Assembly: GCA_017354895.1 (NCBI GenBank)
Contig: CP071497.1
Coordinates: 2,914,001-2,978,000, forward strand
DNA: 64,000 nt
From: Podospora comata
Lineage: Eukaryota; Ascomycota; Sordariomycetes; Sordariales; Podosporaceae
Reading direction: 5' to 3'
Shown here: positions 40,601 to 54,365 of the stretch, piece by piece
Layout of the letters: every line of letters starts with the position of its first letter
Numbering within the stretch: position 1 is the first letter of the stretch
The notes under the pieces: model-generated
The model's input: the letters and a program-made list of their open reading frames with translations, nothing else
What the model was told of the DNA's origin: nothing
The model's database searches: none
Program-made: the position numbers and the translations under genes

Positions 40601-43600
40601 CGTTGTCTGCAAGGACAGCGAGACATCGGCCGAAAGAACCTCGAGCAAGTGCACATATGTCTCCATCAGCAGGTTCGCGGCAGTCTGATCATACAAACTC
40701 TTCTGGGCCCGGAACATCACGAGGGCGTCAGTGGCAGAGTCGGTCACGTCCAAGGTAATATCATAAGCAGTTCGTCCGGGATGAAGCTCTTGCACTTCGA
40801 ATTGGCAGTTGCCCCATGCGTGCTTCTCCTGCGCGCCCTGGCGGTAGTCGAAGAAGGCCTGGAAGAAGGGGGAGTGGGCAGACGACCGGGCAATGTTGAG
40901 CTCCTTAAGCAGCACGTCAAAGGGCAAACGGGAATGGGCGAGGCTGGAGTAAGTCGTGTTGCGGGCTTCGTTGATGGCGTCGGAGAATTTTTGGCTTGGC
41001 TGGCGACGGAAGCGGAGGGTGAGGAGGTTGAGGAAGAAGCCGATGCTGGCCATTACATCGCTGTCGGTGCGGTTGGCGTCGGCGATGCCGATGGTGAGGT
41101 CATCCGCTTCGGTGAAGAGGAAGAGCATGGTCTTGAACGCGGCGAGGTAGAAGTGGAACGGGGTCGAGCGCTGAGCCTTGGACACGGCCTTGATCCGCGC
41201 TGCCAAGGCTGGCTCGAGATGGCAACCAACCTGATGAATGTCAAAGTTCTGCATGGACAGTCTGGAGCTGGTCCGGGCCATGGGGAGGAGAGGGAGCACT
41301 GGTGGCTGTTGGCCCTCGGGAAAGATACCGCGCCAATGGTCGAGGTCGGCAGCCATGTCACCGCTCTCAAAAGCCTGGCGTTGCGAGGCAGAAAAGTCGG
41401 GGAACTGGCGGGGAGCCTTCCCAAGAGACTGGTTGTTGTATGCCTTCTCCAAATCAGAAAGGAAAACCTGGAAACTAACGCCGTCCATCACGATATGATG
41501 ATAGTTGATGAGAAGGAAATGGTCCTCTGGGGACTTGGAAAGCAAGACAAGCTTCATGCTCTCGCCGGCAGCAAGGTCGAACTCGTGGGCCTTGAGCTTG
41601 GCGTATTCAACGGCGACATCCTCCTCGCAGCTGATTTGCTTGTGCTCGAGACGAAGTGGCGAGCTAGCAATCACCTTCTGGTATGCCTGGTCAGCCTCGG
41701 TCTGGTCCGCAACGAAACAGGTACGAAGAGCCTCATGTCTGGCAGTCACCACGCGAATGGCTCTCTCCAGACTGCCGACCCTGAGGGCCCCTGTGACTCG
41801 GTAAAAGAAAGCAACGTTGAACGTCGTTGGGTCATCGACGAGGAGGCGGAGGAACCAGAAGCGTGACTGACCGAAGGAGATCTGCTCGCTCTTGACAAAC
41901 TTCAGAGGAGCGGGTGGGGCGGCGGCAACAGGAGCCTGCTTGGAGGCGTCGGCGGCGAGGTTCTCGGAAGACGCAGAACGGGATGAGAGCTGGGTGGAAG
42001 AACCAGGGGCAGTGGTGACGTCCGCCGGGGTCACCATGCTGGGGGCAGTGGAGTCGTACTCTGATGCCCCGGCCGACTCGACCTTGGGCTCGGGCTTGGG
42101 GAGCGCCTTCATTGCGGCAGGCTTGGGCTTGGACTCTGAGCCGGCCTTGCCGATGCCTGAAAGCATCTCCTCGGGAAGCTTGTCCAAAGCGCGCTGGCAG
42201 AGCTCGGCAACAGAAGAACCTCCCACCACCTTGAGCACGGGAATATCAACCTTCAGTTCTTTCAAGAACCAAGAACGAACTTCAACAGCGACCAAAGAAT
42301 CGACACCGAGCTCCACGACGGGAATCTCTGGGTCAATGGTCTGGTCATTAATCTGGAGGATAACCCTGAGCTTGGAGGAGAAGCATTCTGTAGAGCTTGT
42401 TAGTGCTGTTGTCAGTTTAGTGGTGGGTGAAGACGTACCTTGCAGGATCTCCAAAGCTTCGTCCTTGGTCGACGCGCCTGCCAGCTGAACCGTGACCGGG
42501 AGAGACGTCTTCTTGTTCTCATCTTGACCATCCGATTGCCCCTTGGCGGCCTCGACAATACAGTGACTGAAGCGAGGGTTCTCGAACCAAGGGCCTTGAA
42601 TATCCTCGTCGTCACGGATAGTGCGGATGCCCGTGGTGACGACAGCATCCGGAATACCATCCTTATCGCCAGGCTTGGGATAACCGGCCTGGACGGCCTC
42701 GGCAAACATCTGGTGGAACTCAGACTCGGCGATAGCCATCAACCCGAAGCGCTCTAATTGGTCCATCACAGCCTGTCCAGCTGTCTCGACATAGCCAAGA
42801 CCAGCCACGCGGCCGATATCCAGCGCGGAGGCAGCCAGGCCACGCTTGCGCCTTTGTCGAGCCAGACTGTTGAGGTAGCCGTTGGAAGCGGCATAGTTGG
42901 ACTGGCCAGAGTTGCCAATGACGCACGCGGAAGAAGACAGGAGCACGAAGAAGTCGAGGTCCTCGTTGTAAAATATGTCGTCCAGATGGTTGGACCCGTC
43001 AATCTTGGGGCCGAGGACCTTTTGCATCGTCTCAAGGGGCATGTTGGCGAAGAGACTGTCGTGGAGGACCATGGCACCGTTGGCAACACCGGCAATGGGA
43101 GGGCAGGTTGATCGGATATCAGCAACCACCTTCTCAAGCGAGGCCTTGTCTGTCACATCCATGGCGTAGATCTTGACGATGGCGCCAGTAGACTCCATAG
43201 CCTCGAGCCACTTGGGATCGACCTTGGGGGAACGACTGGTCAGGCAGACACACCCGGCACCGTTCTTCACCATCCACTCTGCGACTGACTGGCCGATCTG
43301 ACCACTGAGGCCCACGAGGAGATAGGACTTGTTCTTGCCGAAAAGCTGCGTTGCGTCAAGAGGCTTCACACCAACCTTCACGGTGCCATCGACGGCCCAG
43401 TTGACAACAGCAGTTGGGTGGTTCAGCAAAGAGGCGCCAGCCTCTGTGATCTGTGTGACTGGAGCCACAAGATCGCTGGCATCATCCGCAATGGAAGTGA
43501 CAGTAACCACAGCCGCTTGGAGCTTGGCTGCAGCAATCTCGCGACTGGTCGACGGCAGCGAAGACTCAAAGCGGGAAATGTCGGACGCTTCAATGCGCTT

Positions 43601-46600
43601 GTAGGGTCCAATGGTGGTCAACACCTGCCCAATCGTCTGGCTGAGGTCACCACCCGCCGAAGTGAGATTGAGGAAATGGGTTGGCTTGGCCAGCAGAAGG
43701 CTCTTGCGAATGATGTGTCTGGGGGAACGGCCACTGAGCGCAAGTCCTTGGGGAATCGGCTCATCCTCCTCGGCATCGTATGAGCAGGTGATACGGATAT
43801 TCTTGGCTTGCGCCTGGCTAGACAGAGCGGCGATCAAATACCGGTCCTTGTTTGATCCATGCACCAAGACACTGCTTCCTGAAGCAATGCCCTCGAGCAG
43901 AGAGGCAGCAATGAGCTCGCTGACAACTCTCACAAGGCCAGAATTGCTCGACAGGGTTGGTGGCACAGATACCGTTGCCACGGGGGCGACCTCAATCGAG
44001 TTTGACAGCGCCAGCGTCATAACTGACTCCTTAGTGACAGTATGCTTGCCCAGACCAACAAACAAGAAGCTTCCAATAACCACATTGATGGCCGTCAGAC
44101 TGGAAGCCTCAATCCTTACACATTGATGGGTCTCCTTGGTAACAGGCCTGACCTCTTCAACCAGTGCGGGAACACCATCAGCCGACACGGCAACAGTGAT
44201 TGACTTTGACTCGGCAAGAGACAAGGTCTTGGTGATGTTTCGCCTGGAGGAGTTGAGGCGAGAATTCTGAGCAACATTGGCCACAAGACGAGGAACCTTG
44301 AGCAGGCCATTGTCCAAGAACACCTCTGGCTCCTTGCTCCACATGATCTTCTCGTCCTCCCACTCGTCGAGCGCACACTGCCGAAGGAGGTGTTCCGCGA
44401 TAGCCCGTCCGGTGTTTCTTCCCAGATCAGACAGGTCAAGGTGGTTCAAGCTAATGTGTCTCGTCTCATGGCTGATAGCGCGCGAAAAAGCGACACTGGC
44501 TTCGTGGTATGGCTCGTCGGCTTGAGCGCCTTTGGTGACCCAGAGGATGTGTTTTGCCAGCTCGAACAGCCGCTGAAGGCCCTCCATACGATCGGTGGTC
44601 ATTTGCTTGAAGATTGGGAAGTCGAGATCGGCCAGGTTGATGATGGTGCTCATGGGGTCAATTTCTCTTGCCTGGGCCTCGGTAGGCAGCCCAGTGAGGA
44701 CGGTGGTCTGGTTGGCAAAGGGGGAGAGAAGCTCCTCCAGCTCCTCGGCGAGGTCGGATGTCTCGATGGTGCCGGTTCCGAGAATGACGAGGCTGTCGAG
44801 CTTGACCGAAGTCTTGGAGCGGGCGAGAGGACGGCGGAGGAACTGCACCTTGTCGTCGACGGCCTGGGCGGCCATAATGGAGAAGGGCCAGGGCAGAACA
44901 TTGATCTTGGGGGTGCAGGCGTCGACGCCGGCAAAACCGGCCTTACGCAGGTACATGTTCCATTCGGCGGGAGTGATGGTGGGGGCGTACCTGCGGCCGT
45001 CAATCTCGGCGCCTATCCACCACCCAGGGAGCCCGCCCATGATGTTGCCACAGCGGATGGGGCCGTTGTCGGTAAGCTCGAGAAGCATGAGATAGCCACC
45101 AGGCTTGAGGAGCTGGCGGACGTGCGTCAGGGTCTTTTGAAGGGATGCGGTGGCGTGGAGGACGTTGGAGGCGACGACGATGTCGTATGAATGGGGCTCG
45201 TATCCCTGGCTGGAAGGCTGTTTCTCCACGTCGAGGACCTTGAAAGTCATCTTGTCGCTGTATGACCGGAACAGCTCTGCGGCCTTGTCGAAGAAGCCGA
45301 CCGACACGTCGGTGTAGGTATATGACGACATCTTGTCCCCAATCTTTTCCAAAACCGACTTGGTGGCACCACCAGTGCCAGCGCCTGAAAACCGTCAGTT
45401 TATTTAGGAAATTTGTGGTGTTTTGAGGAAGAACTCACCAATTTCGAGGATCTTAGCATGAGGGTATCGATGTACCATTTGTTCCATCATGGAAGCCAAG
45501 AAAGAATTGTACCGAGCAAAGCCCAGACCCTTCTTGTAAAAGTCATCCAGCATGTTGTCCACCAGCATATGCTCAAGGATGGTGGTCTCACCGCGTACAG
45601 CAGCAGGGATATTCTCACCCACAGCAGTCAGAAGCCTGATGTCGATGGTGTGGGAGTATCTGTGGCACCTGTGTCAGTATTTTCTTCTATGCACGAGCAA
45701 AATTGTTGGAAAAACTTACCTGTTGATCAGGTCCTTGACCTCCTCATCACTATCATTCGACCACTCCTTCTTGACGCAAGGATGGCGTCCCTTCTCCACC
45801 TCACCAAGCACATAATTCATGAAATCCCTCAACGAAGCATGATGCGCCTGGCCATTCGCCCACTCCTCATCGCTGAGCTCCTCCTTCCAACGTCTCAAGT
45901 AGTAAAACGACACCCTCTCACACACAGCCGCCAGCTCAACCTCGTCCTGTGTGGGCTCGATCCCCTTGGTGATGGAATCCCCCTGTGGTGAGGCGACGTC
46001 CCACTTGGTGTAGGAAAACAGGCGGTGATCGTCAGCCTCGGTGGCCGGAGCAAAAGGCTTGATGGTCAGGCCATCGACCTGAATCATGGCCCCGCCGTCG
46101 TTGGCGGGGTTGTTGAAAACATCGATGCTGGCAGAGAACTCGTTTGTTTCCTCGAGGGTGGCGTGGACGGGGACGTGCTCGGGCAGGGGCGAAACGCAGA
46201 GGGCCGGGTTGACGCGGATGGAGCGGATGGCGGTCGGGACGTGAAGCGACCAGAGCCTCTCGTCCCCTGGGGCCGAGTAGGCGAGCATGGAGGCTTGGAA
46301 GGCGACGTCGAGCATGGTGGGGTGGACGAGGTATGGGGTGAGGTCTTGGGAGGTGTAGGAGTAGGTGGAGACCAGTGTGGAAGCTCGATTGAGAGAGCGT
46401 TTCAGCGAGGACATGCCCCTGAAGCTGCCGGAATACCCGTACCCGAGCTTGGAAAGGGAGGTGTAGAACCTGTCGGCGTCGACGGTCGACATGTTGGTTT
46501 CGGCTAGCGGGCTGGACGCGAGGGTGGCGGGTGAGGAGTTGCCAAAGGTGATCGTGAGAGAACCCGAAGCCATGAGCTCGAGCTCCGATTCGGCTGAGGA

Positions 46601-49600
46601 GGAGGAGTAGACGGCGAAGGAGGCGCTGGTGACGTTACCCTTGGTGGCGATGTTTGTAAGCGTGACGAGGGTCTCAACTGACGAGTTTACATCCTCTTCG
46701 AAGGTGATGGCGCGGGGTATGGCCAGATCGTTGAGCTCAAAGAAGGACACCGGCTGCTCCGTGGCCAGAGTCCGAGCGGCCTCGATCGACATGGCAACGT
46801 AACCAGCAGCAGGGAAAACAGTTTGCCCCTGCAACTGATGGCCGTCTAGCCAAGAAATCTCGGACACCTTGAGAATATTCGTCCAGCGCTTCTCACGGTC
46901 AGTTGAGTCGGGGCAAGGAATCCCGAGAATCTCGTGGAAGGGCGCTGCCGTCCGGGACCGAATCTTCTTGGACCTTCGCGATTCTTGCCAGTGGGAGCGG
47001 GTATGGTTCCACTGGTACGATGGGAGGTCTACCACGAGCTTGGGCTGGCGTGTGGATGGCGAGATGAGCTTCTCATAAGAGGCAAAGTCAACGGCGTGGG
47101 CACCAAGTTGAGTCCACACAAATCCGAGGGCATCGGAGAAAGACTCAATATCACACTTGCCACGGCTAAGGACGCCTGTATAAGGGATTGGAGCAGGGCG
47201 AATGTCGCCAATGTTCTGAGTAGCCGGGCCCTTGAGCGCGGGGTGAGGGCCAACCTCGATGGCGAGACCGATTTGTGGGTCGCTGGCGATGGCGTTCTTG
47301 ACAGCATCGGCAAACAAAACAGTATTGGCCATGTTATCGCGCCAGTACACATCCTGAAGAGCCTCGGTAGGCTCCAGGGGCTTGTCGCTTGCGATAACAC
47401 TGGAGAACCAGGCGCAGGTCGGCCTCTTGACACGAACGCCAGCCTGTTGGAGAGAGGCGATGTATGGGTCACCACAAGGCAGCATGTGGTGGGAATGATA
47501 GGCGGTATCAACCTTGAGAAGACGAGCAAACTTTTTCTCTTCGTCAAACACCTTCTTGGCAAGGATGATGGCATCGGCGTCACCGGATAGCGTAACACTG
47601 GCTGACGAGTTGTACGCAGCTACCGCCAAACGTCCGGAAAAAGCACGAAGGTTGCAGAGATCCTTCGCATCTTCCAGTGAAGTGCCAACAGCCAACATGG
47701 CACCTTGTTGACCGGTTGCCTCGTTCCCAGCAAGCCGGGCATACTGTCCGCGGTAGTAGGCCACGCGAATGGCATCAACATCGGACAGGTAGCCGGCAGC
47801 ATAAGCTGCACCAATCTCGCCCGAGGAGTGACCGACAACAGCGCTGAAGTTGATGTCAGCCTCCCTGAGCATGTCGACCAAGACAATTTGGATAGCGGTG
47901 CACAGCGGCTGGGAAAGCTCCGCCTCACCAATGCGAGATGTGGTTGAGTCCGCCAGCAGCTCATCAACCAGACGCCAGACCGGGCGATCAGCAGCCGGGA
48001 GTGTGTCCAGCGCACTCTCCAGGTCTCCAAGTCTCTTGCGGACAAACTCGGAAGACTTGATCAGCTCACCACCCATGGCTGCCCACTGGGCGCCCTGGCC
48101 AGTGAACACACCCAGGATCTTGGTAGAATACGTGGACTTGGCCGTCGCGGAGCGAACACCGACGGTGGTTCCAGCCGCACGCTTGAGATCAGCGAGCTTG
48201 TCATCCAGCTTTCCGACAAGCTGCTCCACCGACCGGGCCGAGAAAGCAGCCTTGATAGGCAAGTGACTTCTGCGCGACTGCAGAGTCCATGCCAAGTCTC
48301 TCGCTGTGATGTCACTCCTTGTCTTGAGATGCTCGGCATAGGCCTCGAGGTGGGCCACGAGGGAGGTCTCAGACGCGGCAGAGAAGACAAAAGGCGTAAA
48401 GACAGGCGACTGGTTCTCGGGTTCGGGAGTGGTGGTTGTCGGGATGTACTGCTCGATGATTGCATGTGCATTACTGCCGCCAAAGCCGAAAGAATTAACG
48501 CTGACTCTGCGGGGAACGCCCTCAGGAAGCTGCGGCCACGGGGCTAGGGAGGTTGGGACAGTGAGACCCTTGTAGTACTGCTCGATGGCGGGGTTGAGGT
48601 TCTCAAAGAGCAGATTGGGTGGGATTTGGCCCGCCTGGATGCTCTTCAAGCCCTTCATGAAGCCAGCGAGACCGGCAGCACCCTCAGTGTGGCCAATGAC
48701 TGTCTTTACAGAGCCGACATACAGCGGAGTTTCCTGGGCCTTGACGTGTTGGCCAAAGCACTCATAGATGGCAGCCGCCTCCTTGGGGTCGCCTGCCTTT
48801 GTGCCCGTGCCATGAGCCTCGAAAAACTGTGGGCGGTCGGCAGGGTTGTTTTCTGGGTCGAGGCCAGCTTTCCTGTAGGTTTTGCGAATGAGAGATGCCT
48901 GAGCTTCAGAGCTAGGAACGGTAAGACCCTGAGAGTGTCCGTCCTGGTTGGCGCCGGTTTCACGGATGATGCCCTCGATGTAGTCACCGTCCGCTATCGC
49001 ATCAGATAACTTTTTAAGGATGACAGCTGCGACTCCTTCACCTCGGGCATAACCATCGGCACTGGCGTCCCTGTTTCTTGTCAGTCATTGTCCCCCTTAA
49101 CGTCGAGAAGAATACATACCACATGCGAGATCGGCCCGTTGGGGAAAGCATGTTCATTTTGGACTCAAACACAAATGCCTCTGTTCACGTGTTAGCTTCG
49201 GTTTCATGAGTGATTGTTCTCTACTAATCAAGACTTACCAGGGTTCAGGATGACCTGACCACCAGCCGCAACTGCAACGCGAGATTCAGAGCTTCTCAAG
49301 CTCATCACAGCCTGTTTGAACCACTTAGAAACCATCCGAATCACCATCATCACAACGAACATACCTGGTGCACAGCAACCAAAGAACTCGAGCAAGCAGT
49401 GTCAATCGTCATGCTGGGCCCCCTCCAGTCAAAGAAGAAGCTCAGCCTGTTCCCAATGATGGCCCGGTTCGTGCCGGTGGCAAAGTAGGTGGGCACCTGG
49501 TTGACATCCCGGAGCAGGGTGTCGTTCCAATCGACACCCATGCAGCCGACATAGACACTGGTGTCGCTTCCCCTCAGGGCCTCGATGCTGTGGCCGCCCG

Positions 49601-49931
49601 ACTCAAGGGCCTCGTACACGGTCTCCATGAGCAGACGCTGCTGGGGATCGATGCTGTCGGCTTCGTTGGGGGAGATGTTGAAGAAGGAGGCGTCAAAGTG
49701 GGAGAGATCCTGGGTAAGGAGGTAGGCGTGGCGGACGTTGGTGGTGCCATGGTGTGAGCCGACGGGGTGGTGGAACGCTTCAGTATTGAAGCGGCTCGGG
49801 GGGATGGCGGTTTGGATGTCGGTTGGGGAGGCGAGGAGGGACCAGAGCTTGGAGGGTGAGGTGGATGGGCCTGGGAAGCGGCAGGCTGTGCCGACGATAG
49901 CGATGGGTTCATGGGGTGTTTGGGAAGACAT
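37634..49931 (-). CDS. Hybrid PKS-NRPS (KS-AT-DH-MT-ER0-KR-ACP-C-A-T-R)
   Basis: Eight exons give 3970 aa: 49931..49365, 49311..49239, 49180..49120, 49070..45720, 45659..45439, 45384..42439, 42387..40552, 40491..37634. All phases agree. KS has DTACSSS, EAHGTGT and [10 protein letters not shown] has [16 protein letters not shown] has [16 protein letters not shown] and [13 protein letters not shown] has [16 protein letters not shown]. The ER region lacks a nucleotide-binding Gly motif. KR has [11 protein letters not shown] and [13 protein letters not shown] has [10 protein letters not shown]. The NRPS module follows: C with [13 protein letters not shown] with [12 protein letters not shown] and YRTGDIG, T with [12 protein letters not shown], and a terminal reductase with LLTGGTGFL and [11 protein letters not shown]. 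Fungal enzymes of this type build a reduced, C-methylated polyketide, amidate it with an amino acid and release it as aldehyde or tetramic acid. Substrate residues are odd (see findings). Confidence 0.93.
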
Positions 49932-51241
49932 GTTGGTGGAGGAGGTGGGCTATGGTGAATAGCTGTTGCTTTGTGCCCGTTTGGAGTTGAAGTGTTGGGG
50001 TGGCGGTTGTTTGAGGCCAAAGACACGGAGACAAAAGTGTATAGCACGGTCCAGACGGCCTGGGACAGAGTTTTATTTGCTTTGGCTTCATAAACACTTG
50101 AAGATGGAGATAGCTACTAGACCTGTACCAACCGACCGTCGAATTCTTGGTATCGGTATCATTGCTGGGCGTTGACACCGGCGACAACCCGCTATCAGCC
50201 TCCGCCGACTCGAGCCAGGATGAAGCTACCGACTGACCGACCGACCGAACCCTTCGAGAACATATCCTTATCTCCGAGATACCCACCCCTGTCTCGTAGG
50301 CACCGACAAGCCGGAACCCGAAAAATGTTGTCTCTGGTATGGTGGCTTTGTTCGGCTTGTTGATGCGGCTGCTTGTTCGGGTTGTTTACCGGAGAATAGG
50401 GGTTCCAGGGGCTGACTTGGCATTGCTGACAAAGACATCACCGAAGTTCGGTGACTTTTGCTTGTCCCCCCGCATTATGCACCTCAGATGCAGGTATATG
50501 TATGCAGTCCAAATGGGGCACATGTATCTCTCCCGTCCTCCGCTATCAACCGAATACGCAACGTCAGGCTCGGGGGTATTCGCACCTGCCACGATAGGAG
50601 AATCAAATGTCGATCTCAGAATCCCATCGAGATGGGGCATTGCGCTATGGCTATGTATTTGCTGATATTGATACCCGTGAAGGAAATTCATGATGTGGGG
50701 GATGACAACATGAAGTAATTGCGTGTCTGGCCATTCTCATTTTGAAAGCCTCAGCTTCGAATATGTTGCAAATGAGTGTTTAGGTCAAATGCAAACTGAG
50801 CTGCATCTACGGACCATCAATCCACCGTGATGGCACTCTATCGCCAAGAATCATCAGTGAAACAGGAGCACCAAGACACGGGAGATCACCTTTCATGGAT
50901 GGATAGAGTGGCAAGGCACCAATCGGTTGCCAGCTTCATGCTTTGTAACAGTGACAAATATACTCTGTTTAAGAATTCTATGTACATCGACACCAACAAC
51001 ACCACCCAAAGTGACCTTCCTCTGTCAAGGCCTCCATCCGTGAGTGGAGCGCATCACATTCCACACACACACGCCCTTTGGCCGCCAACAATACTACAAC
51101 ACTGGTCGGACTGGGCAGGATAGACAGCTCCGACATCCGTGTTCCAATGTCCCCGACTCTTGGAGAAATCATGCTCCTCTTCCGTCTGGGTTTCAAGTCC
51201 TGCGTGCCCGGTGTATAAATGGTTGATTGTTTCCATCCTGT
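49932..51241. promoter_or_regulatory. PKS-NRPS promoter region
   Basis: About 1.3 kb upstream of the core gene. It contains a CCGA-tetramer run (GACTGACCGACCGACCGAAC at about 50231-50250), a second ACCGACCGTCGA near 50130, and CGG-type triplets with a repeated GCTTGTT spacer at 50351-50385, of the kind bound by Zn2Cys6 regulators. No coding exon is convincing. Confidence 0.4.
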
Positions 51242-52778
51242 TTAGATCCGGAGTGTCTGTCTCAGTTCCGACAGTCGTTGCTGAACTTCCAGCTCCAGGT
51301 CGCTTCTCACCTCCCCATTGCCGCTGGCGGTGTTGGAAGAGGGGCTGTTCGGTTCAACATTTTGCGTGAGGGTGCTGGGAAAAGAAAGGTAAACGTCGAC
51401 GGCTTGGTGCTGGCGCTTGATCAGGTAAGAGCAAAGCTGGACCACGAGAACCAGGCGCATGTCCGCCAGGGCTGCTGCTTCGGCAGGAAGAGAGGAATTC
51501 CGGAGGTTCACGTCGTGCTGCAGAGCGATGAGCACGGCAATGTAGATGTTGAGAAGGAGGGTGTGGCAGGCGATGACCAGGTGTCTGACAACTGTCGACG
51601 AGTACTCGCTGGACGACGACGGACGACCATGGCTGGAGGAAGGGACCGAGGTCGTCAGGACCGGCTTGGACCCCTCGCCAAAGCCAGCCGTGCCATCGTT
51701 GCTGTCTGTCGACTGCGGGGTGATGCTTCTCCAAAAGTCGGTTGCTCCCGCTGGTGCTGCGGCAACGTCCATGTCGTTGCTGTTTCCGCCTGTAACGTTG
51801 GACTGCAGCAGTCTCAAGATTTCGAGAAGGTGGTGGGAGGCTGCAAAAAGGTCGTTCAGAGTCTCACCCGTAGTGGGGGGCTCCGACTGAAGCGCCGGGT
51901 TGATGTTCGGGTTGTGGGGATGGTGATCGCCTGCACGAAAGAGGATATCCATGTTGGTTGATACGCCATGAACCAGCCATTTGGCGACCACTATGAAAGC
52001 ATTATCGTCGATCAAAGCTTGGGTCTTGTGTTGTTGGCCCATGTCTGGGCTCATCTGGCCAGATGATTCTGCTGTCTCTACCAAGCTACAACTCCTCCTG
52101 TGAATTGGATACAGACGTGTGCTTAGCTGAGACAGCTGGGCAATTCCCACATCGGGGTCACTCTTTGCAATGGTGGTGGCACTCTCAAAGAGCTCAAACA
52201 TGGGTGTTTGGGAACCTGTGAAACAGGCCGACGGCGGTGTTGGAGGGTTGTGGTGGAGCAGGTTCAAGAACTCATCTCCACTACATGTATCGATCTGCAT
52301 GTCGTTCCATTCCATCGGGTGCATCCAGGATGGGCCAATGGCTCCAGCTAGCAGCTGATCAATGTCGTCGTTTGCGGTGGAAGACTCGCTAATCTGCATG
52401 CTGTTCTCTGCTATTTCAGCCCCATCCGTCTTCGCAGCTGATGGGACATCGGAACTGGCGGAGCTCGTAGTAGAAGAGGCGGTCTTCGGGCTCGCTGGAG
52501 GGCGACGCTCGTTTGCTAGACGGTACATGCTCGGTCTTCCTTTGGGAAGACTGGAGCTGTAAACACATTGTGCGTTCTGTCGAATGCAGCGGTTACAAGT
52601 ACTCGTTTGGCTGTCCCCGGTTCGTGTACATCTCAACTTCTGCGGGGGGGCCACGATCAGTTGGTCGGCCTGGGTTGTTAATCTTGACCCTTCACCGGAC
52701 ACTCACCTGGTAATGGCAACGGTCACACGACAATCGTCGCGGCAACGGAGCAGGACTGGTATTCGATGAGGGGGCCAT
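51242..52778 (-). CDS. Zn2Cys6 transcription factor, AflR-like, likely cluster regulator
   Basis: Exons 52778..52707 and 52639..51242 give 489 aa. The intron lies inside the zinc cluster: exon 1 supplies RRLSCDRCHYQ and exon 2 continues KLRCTRTGDSQTSTCNRCIRQNAQCVYS. This gives all six Cys (C-x2-C-x6-C then C-x2-C-x6-C). A basic stretch (PKGRPSMYR) follows, then Ser-rich linkers and a helical C-terminus of the aflatoxin-regulator type. Starting translation inside the intron would lose the first two Cys. It is the only regulator among the cluster genes and shares the strand of the PKS-NRPS, so pathway-specific control is likely. Confidence 0.85.
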
Positions 52779-53640
52779 GGTTGTAGCTCTGTTGAGGATG
52801 GAGGGAAGTGGTTGAGGTGAGGTCCTAATTTAAACATGAATGGCGCTCCAAGTAAAATTTAGCTGATGGCGACTTTGTAGCGGAATCTCAAGAATGCGGA
52901 TCGAAAGCAACTATTAAATTTTCGAGCGTCATCAGTCTTTTGGGGTACTCAAGGTATCGCACTCGCCTTTCCCGCGTCCCAGGTACCGTGCCCATGCCAA
53001 GGCCTGTTTCTGACCACGTTGTTGCCAAGAGGGACTTCACTGATCTCTCTGGTACATCTGCAGCGGGTGCACATTTCGATGTGGTTAGAACTGGCGATTG
53101 CGAGAGAAACGTGGTTAGGGGTCTTGGATAGTGCCACCCCTCTGCCCTCTGGTCCCGCACCCTGGCCCACTTCTGTCATAGCCCATGCAAATTCATACAC
53201 AATAGTTGCATACCCCGATTAAACAATGCAACATGACATCTTGCATGCCACATCAAGATTAATATGGCCATGATCGCAAGGGATTTTTTTGGTGTTTTTG
53301 GCGGCTATTGATTGTCTTGAAACTTTGAATATTTATACAATCTTCTCTACAACTTCATTGGTTGTGAAAATGTCTTTGCTATTCTTTCCTTGTGGCCTTC
53401 AAAGGCTAAACCTGACATGGAATGCAGCTCGAGTTAAGCTTCATTGCACTCTCTATGTGTGGAAAAAGATGTCCAACTAACTTTTGTTGGTCGGCCACAG
53501 GATATGGAACTGCTAACAACCCGGGACTTTGTGGGAAGAGACTGGACTATCAGGCTCAAAGGAACACGACATCGCCCTGCCCACAAAATAATTCATACAT
53601 GAAAGTAAGTTGTAGTGATAGCCCAAACTTAAAACCAAAT
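52779..53640. other. Upstream region of the regulator gene
   Basis: Promoter side of the Zn2Cys6 gene, A+T-rich beyond 53.2 kb. No exon seen. Confidence 0.45.
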
Positions 53641-53649
53641 CAATAGCGC

Positions 53650-53955
53650 TTTTGAATATCTTTAAAGGCCTATTAACCATCTATTACGGCCTCTTAATTA
53701 TTTATTAAAGTTTATTAACTATTTTTTAAGGTCTATTCACTCGTTTTAAGGCCTATTAACTCATTTTAAGACCTATTAACCATCTTTCAAGATCTATCTA
53801 TGAACTGTCTTTTATGGCCTATGAACTATTTTTTATTGCCTATCAACTATCTTTTAAGGCTTATTAATTATCTTTTAAGGTCTATTTACTATCTGTTAAA
53901 GGGTATTAACCACCTTTAAAAGGTTGTTAAATGTCTTTGAAAGTATAAAAAAAAT
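53650..53955 (+). repeat. Degenerate 21-bp A+T-rich tandem repeat, block 2
   Basis: The clearest block, with about 13 consecutive units of 20-21 bp (one about 25) aligning to TTAACTATCTTTTAAGGCC. It lies in the same orientation as block 1, between the regulator and the xylanase gene. Confidence 0.85.
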
Positions 53956-54365
53956 CTCTTCAGGTATTATTTACACTGTAATGCATGTTAAACTACTTGT
54001 GTATCTCAACTATTCTGTATTGAGGGTGGGCTTCTAGGAGGAAACATCTGCTCGCAGACCGCTTTTAAGTGTCTATTCTAGTCTTGTCGACCGGAAAGTC
54101 CAATGCGTTCACCTCTCTCCAGCCCATGGTCTCAAGTCGGCAATCTCTCGGTGCAAAGCTCAATGACTGGTGCGGATATCAATTGGAGATTTTTCACCTG
54201 ACGTGCATGATATATTGGAGGAAATATGTACCCCAGACAATGGCGATATTGCATCTTATATAGGACACACCGGCAGTTGACATGTTATACCCCAGATATT
54301 TCCGCATCCGGCCGAGATACCCGCTGATCATGCTCATTCAGCCCACCAGGAGTGGGAGATCTTTA

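Noticed and set aside
38384-41866. Long plus-strand ORFs of 483 and 578 codons
   Set aside because: They are antisense to the PKS-NRPS coding sequence, with no recognisable motifs.
52640-52702. Transcription factor start inside the intron (alternative start at 52702)
   Set aside because: It would encode intron sequence and lose the first C-x2-C of the zinc cluster, whereas the exon at 52778..52707 restores all six Cys.
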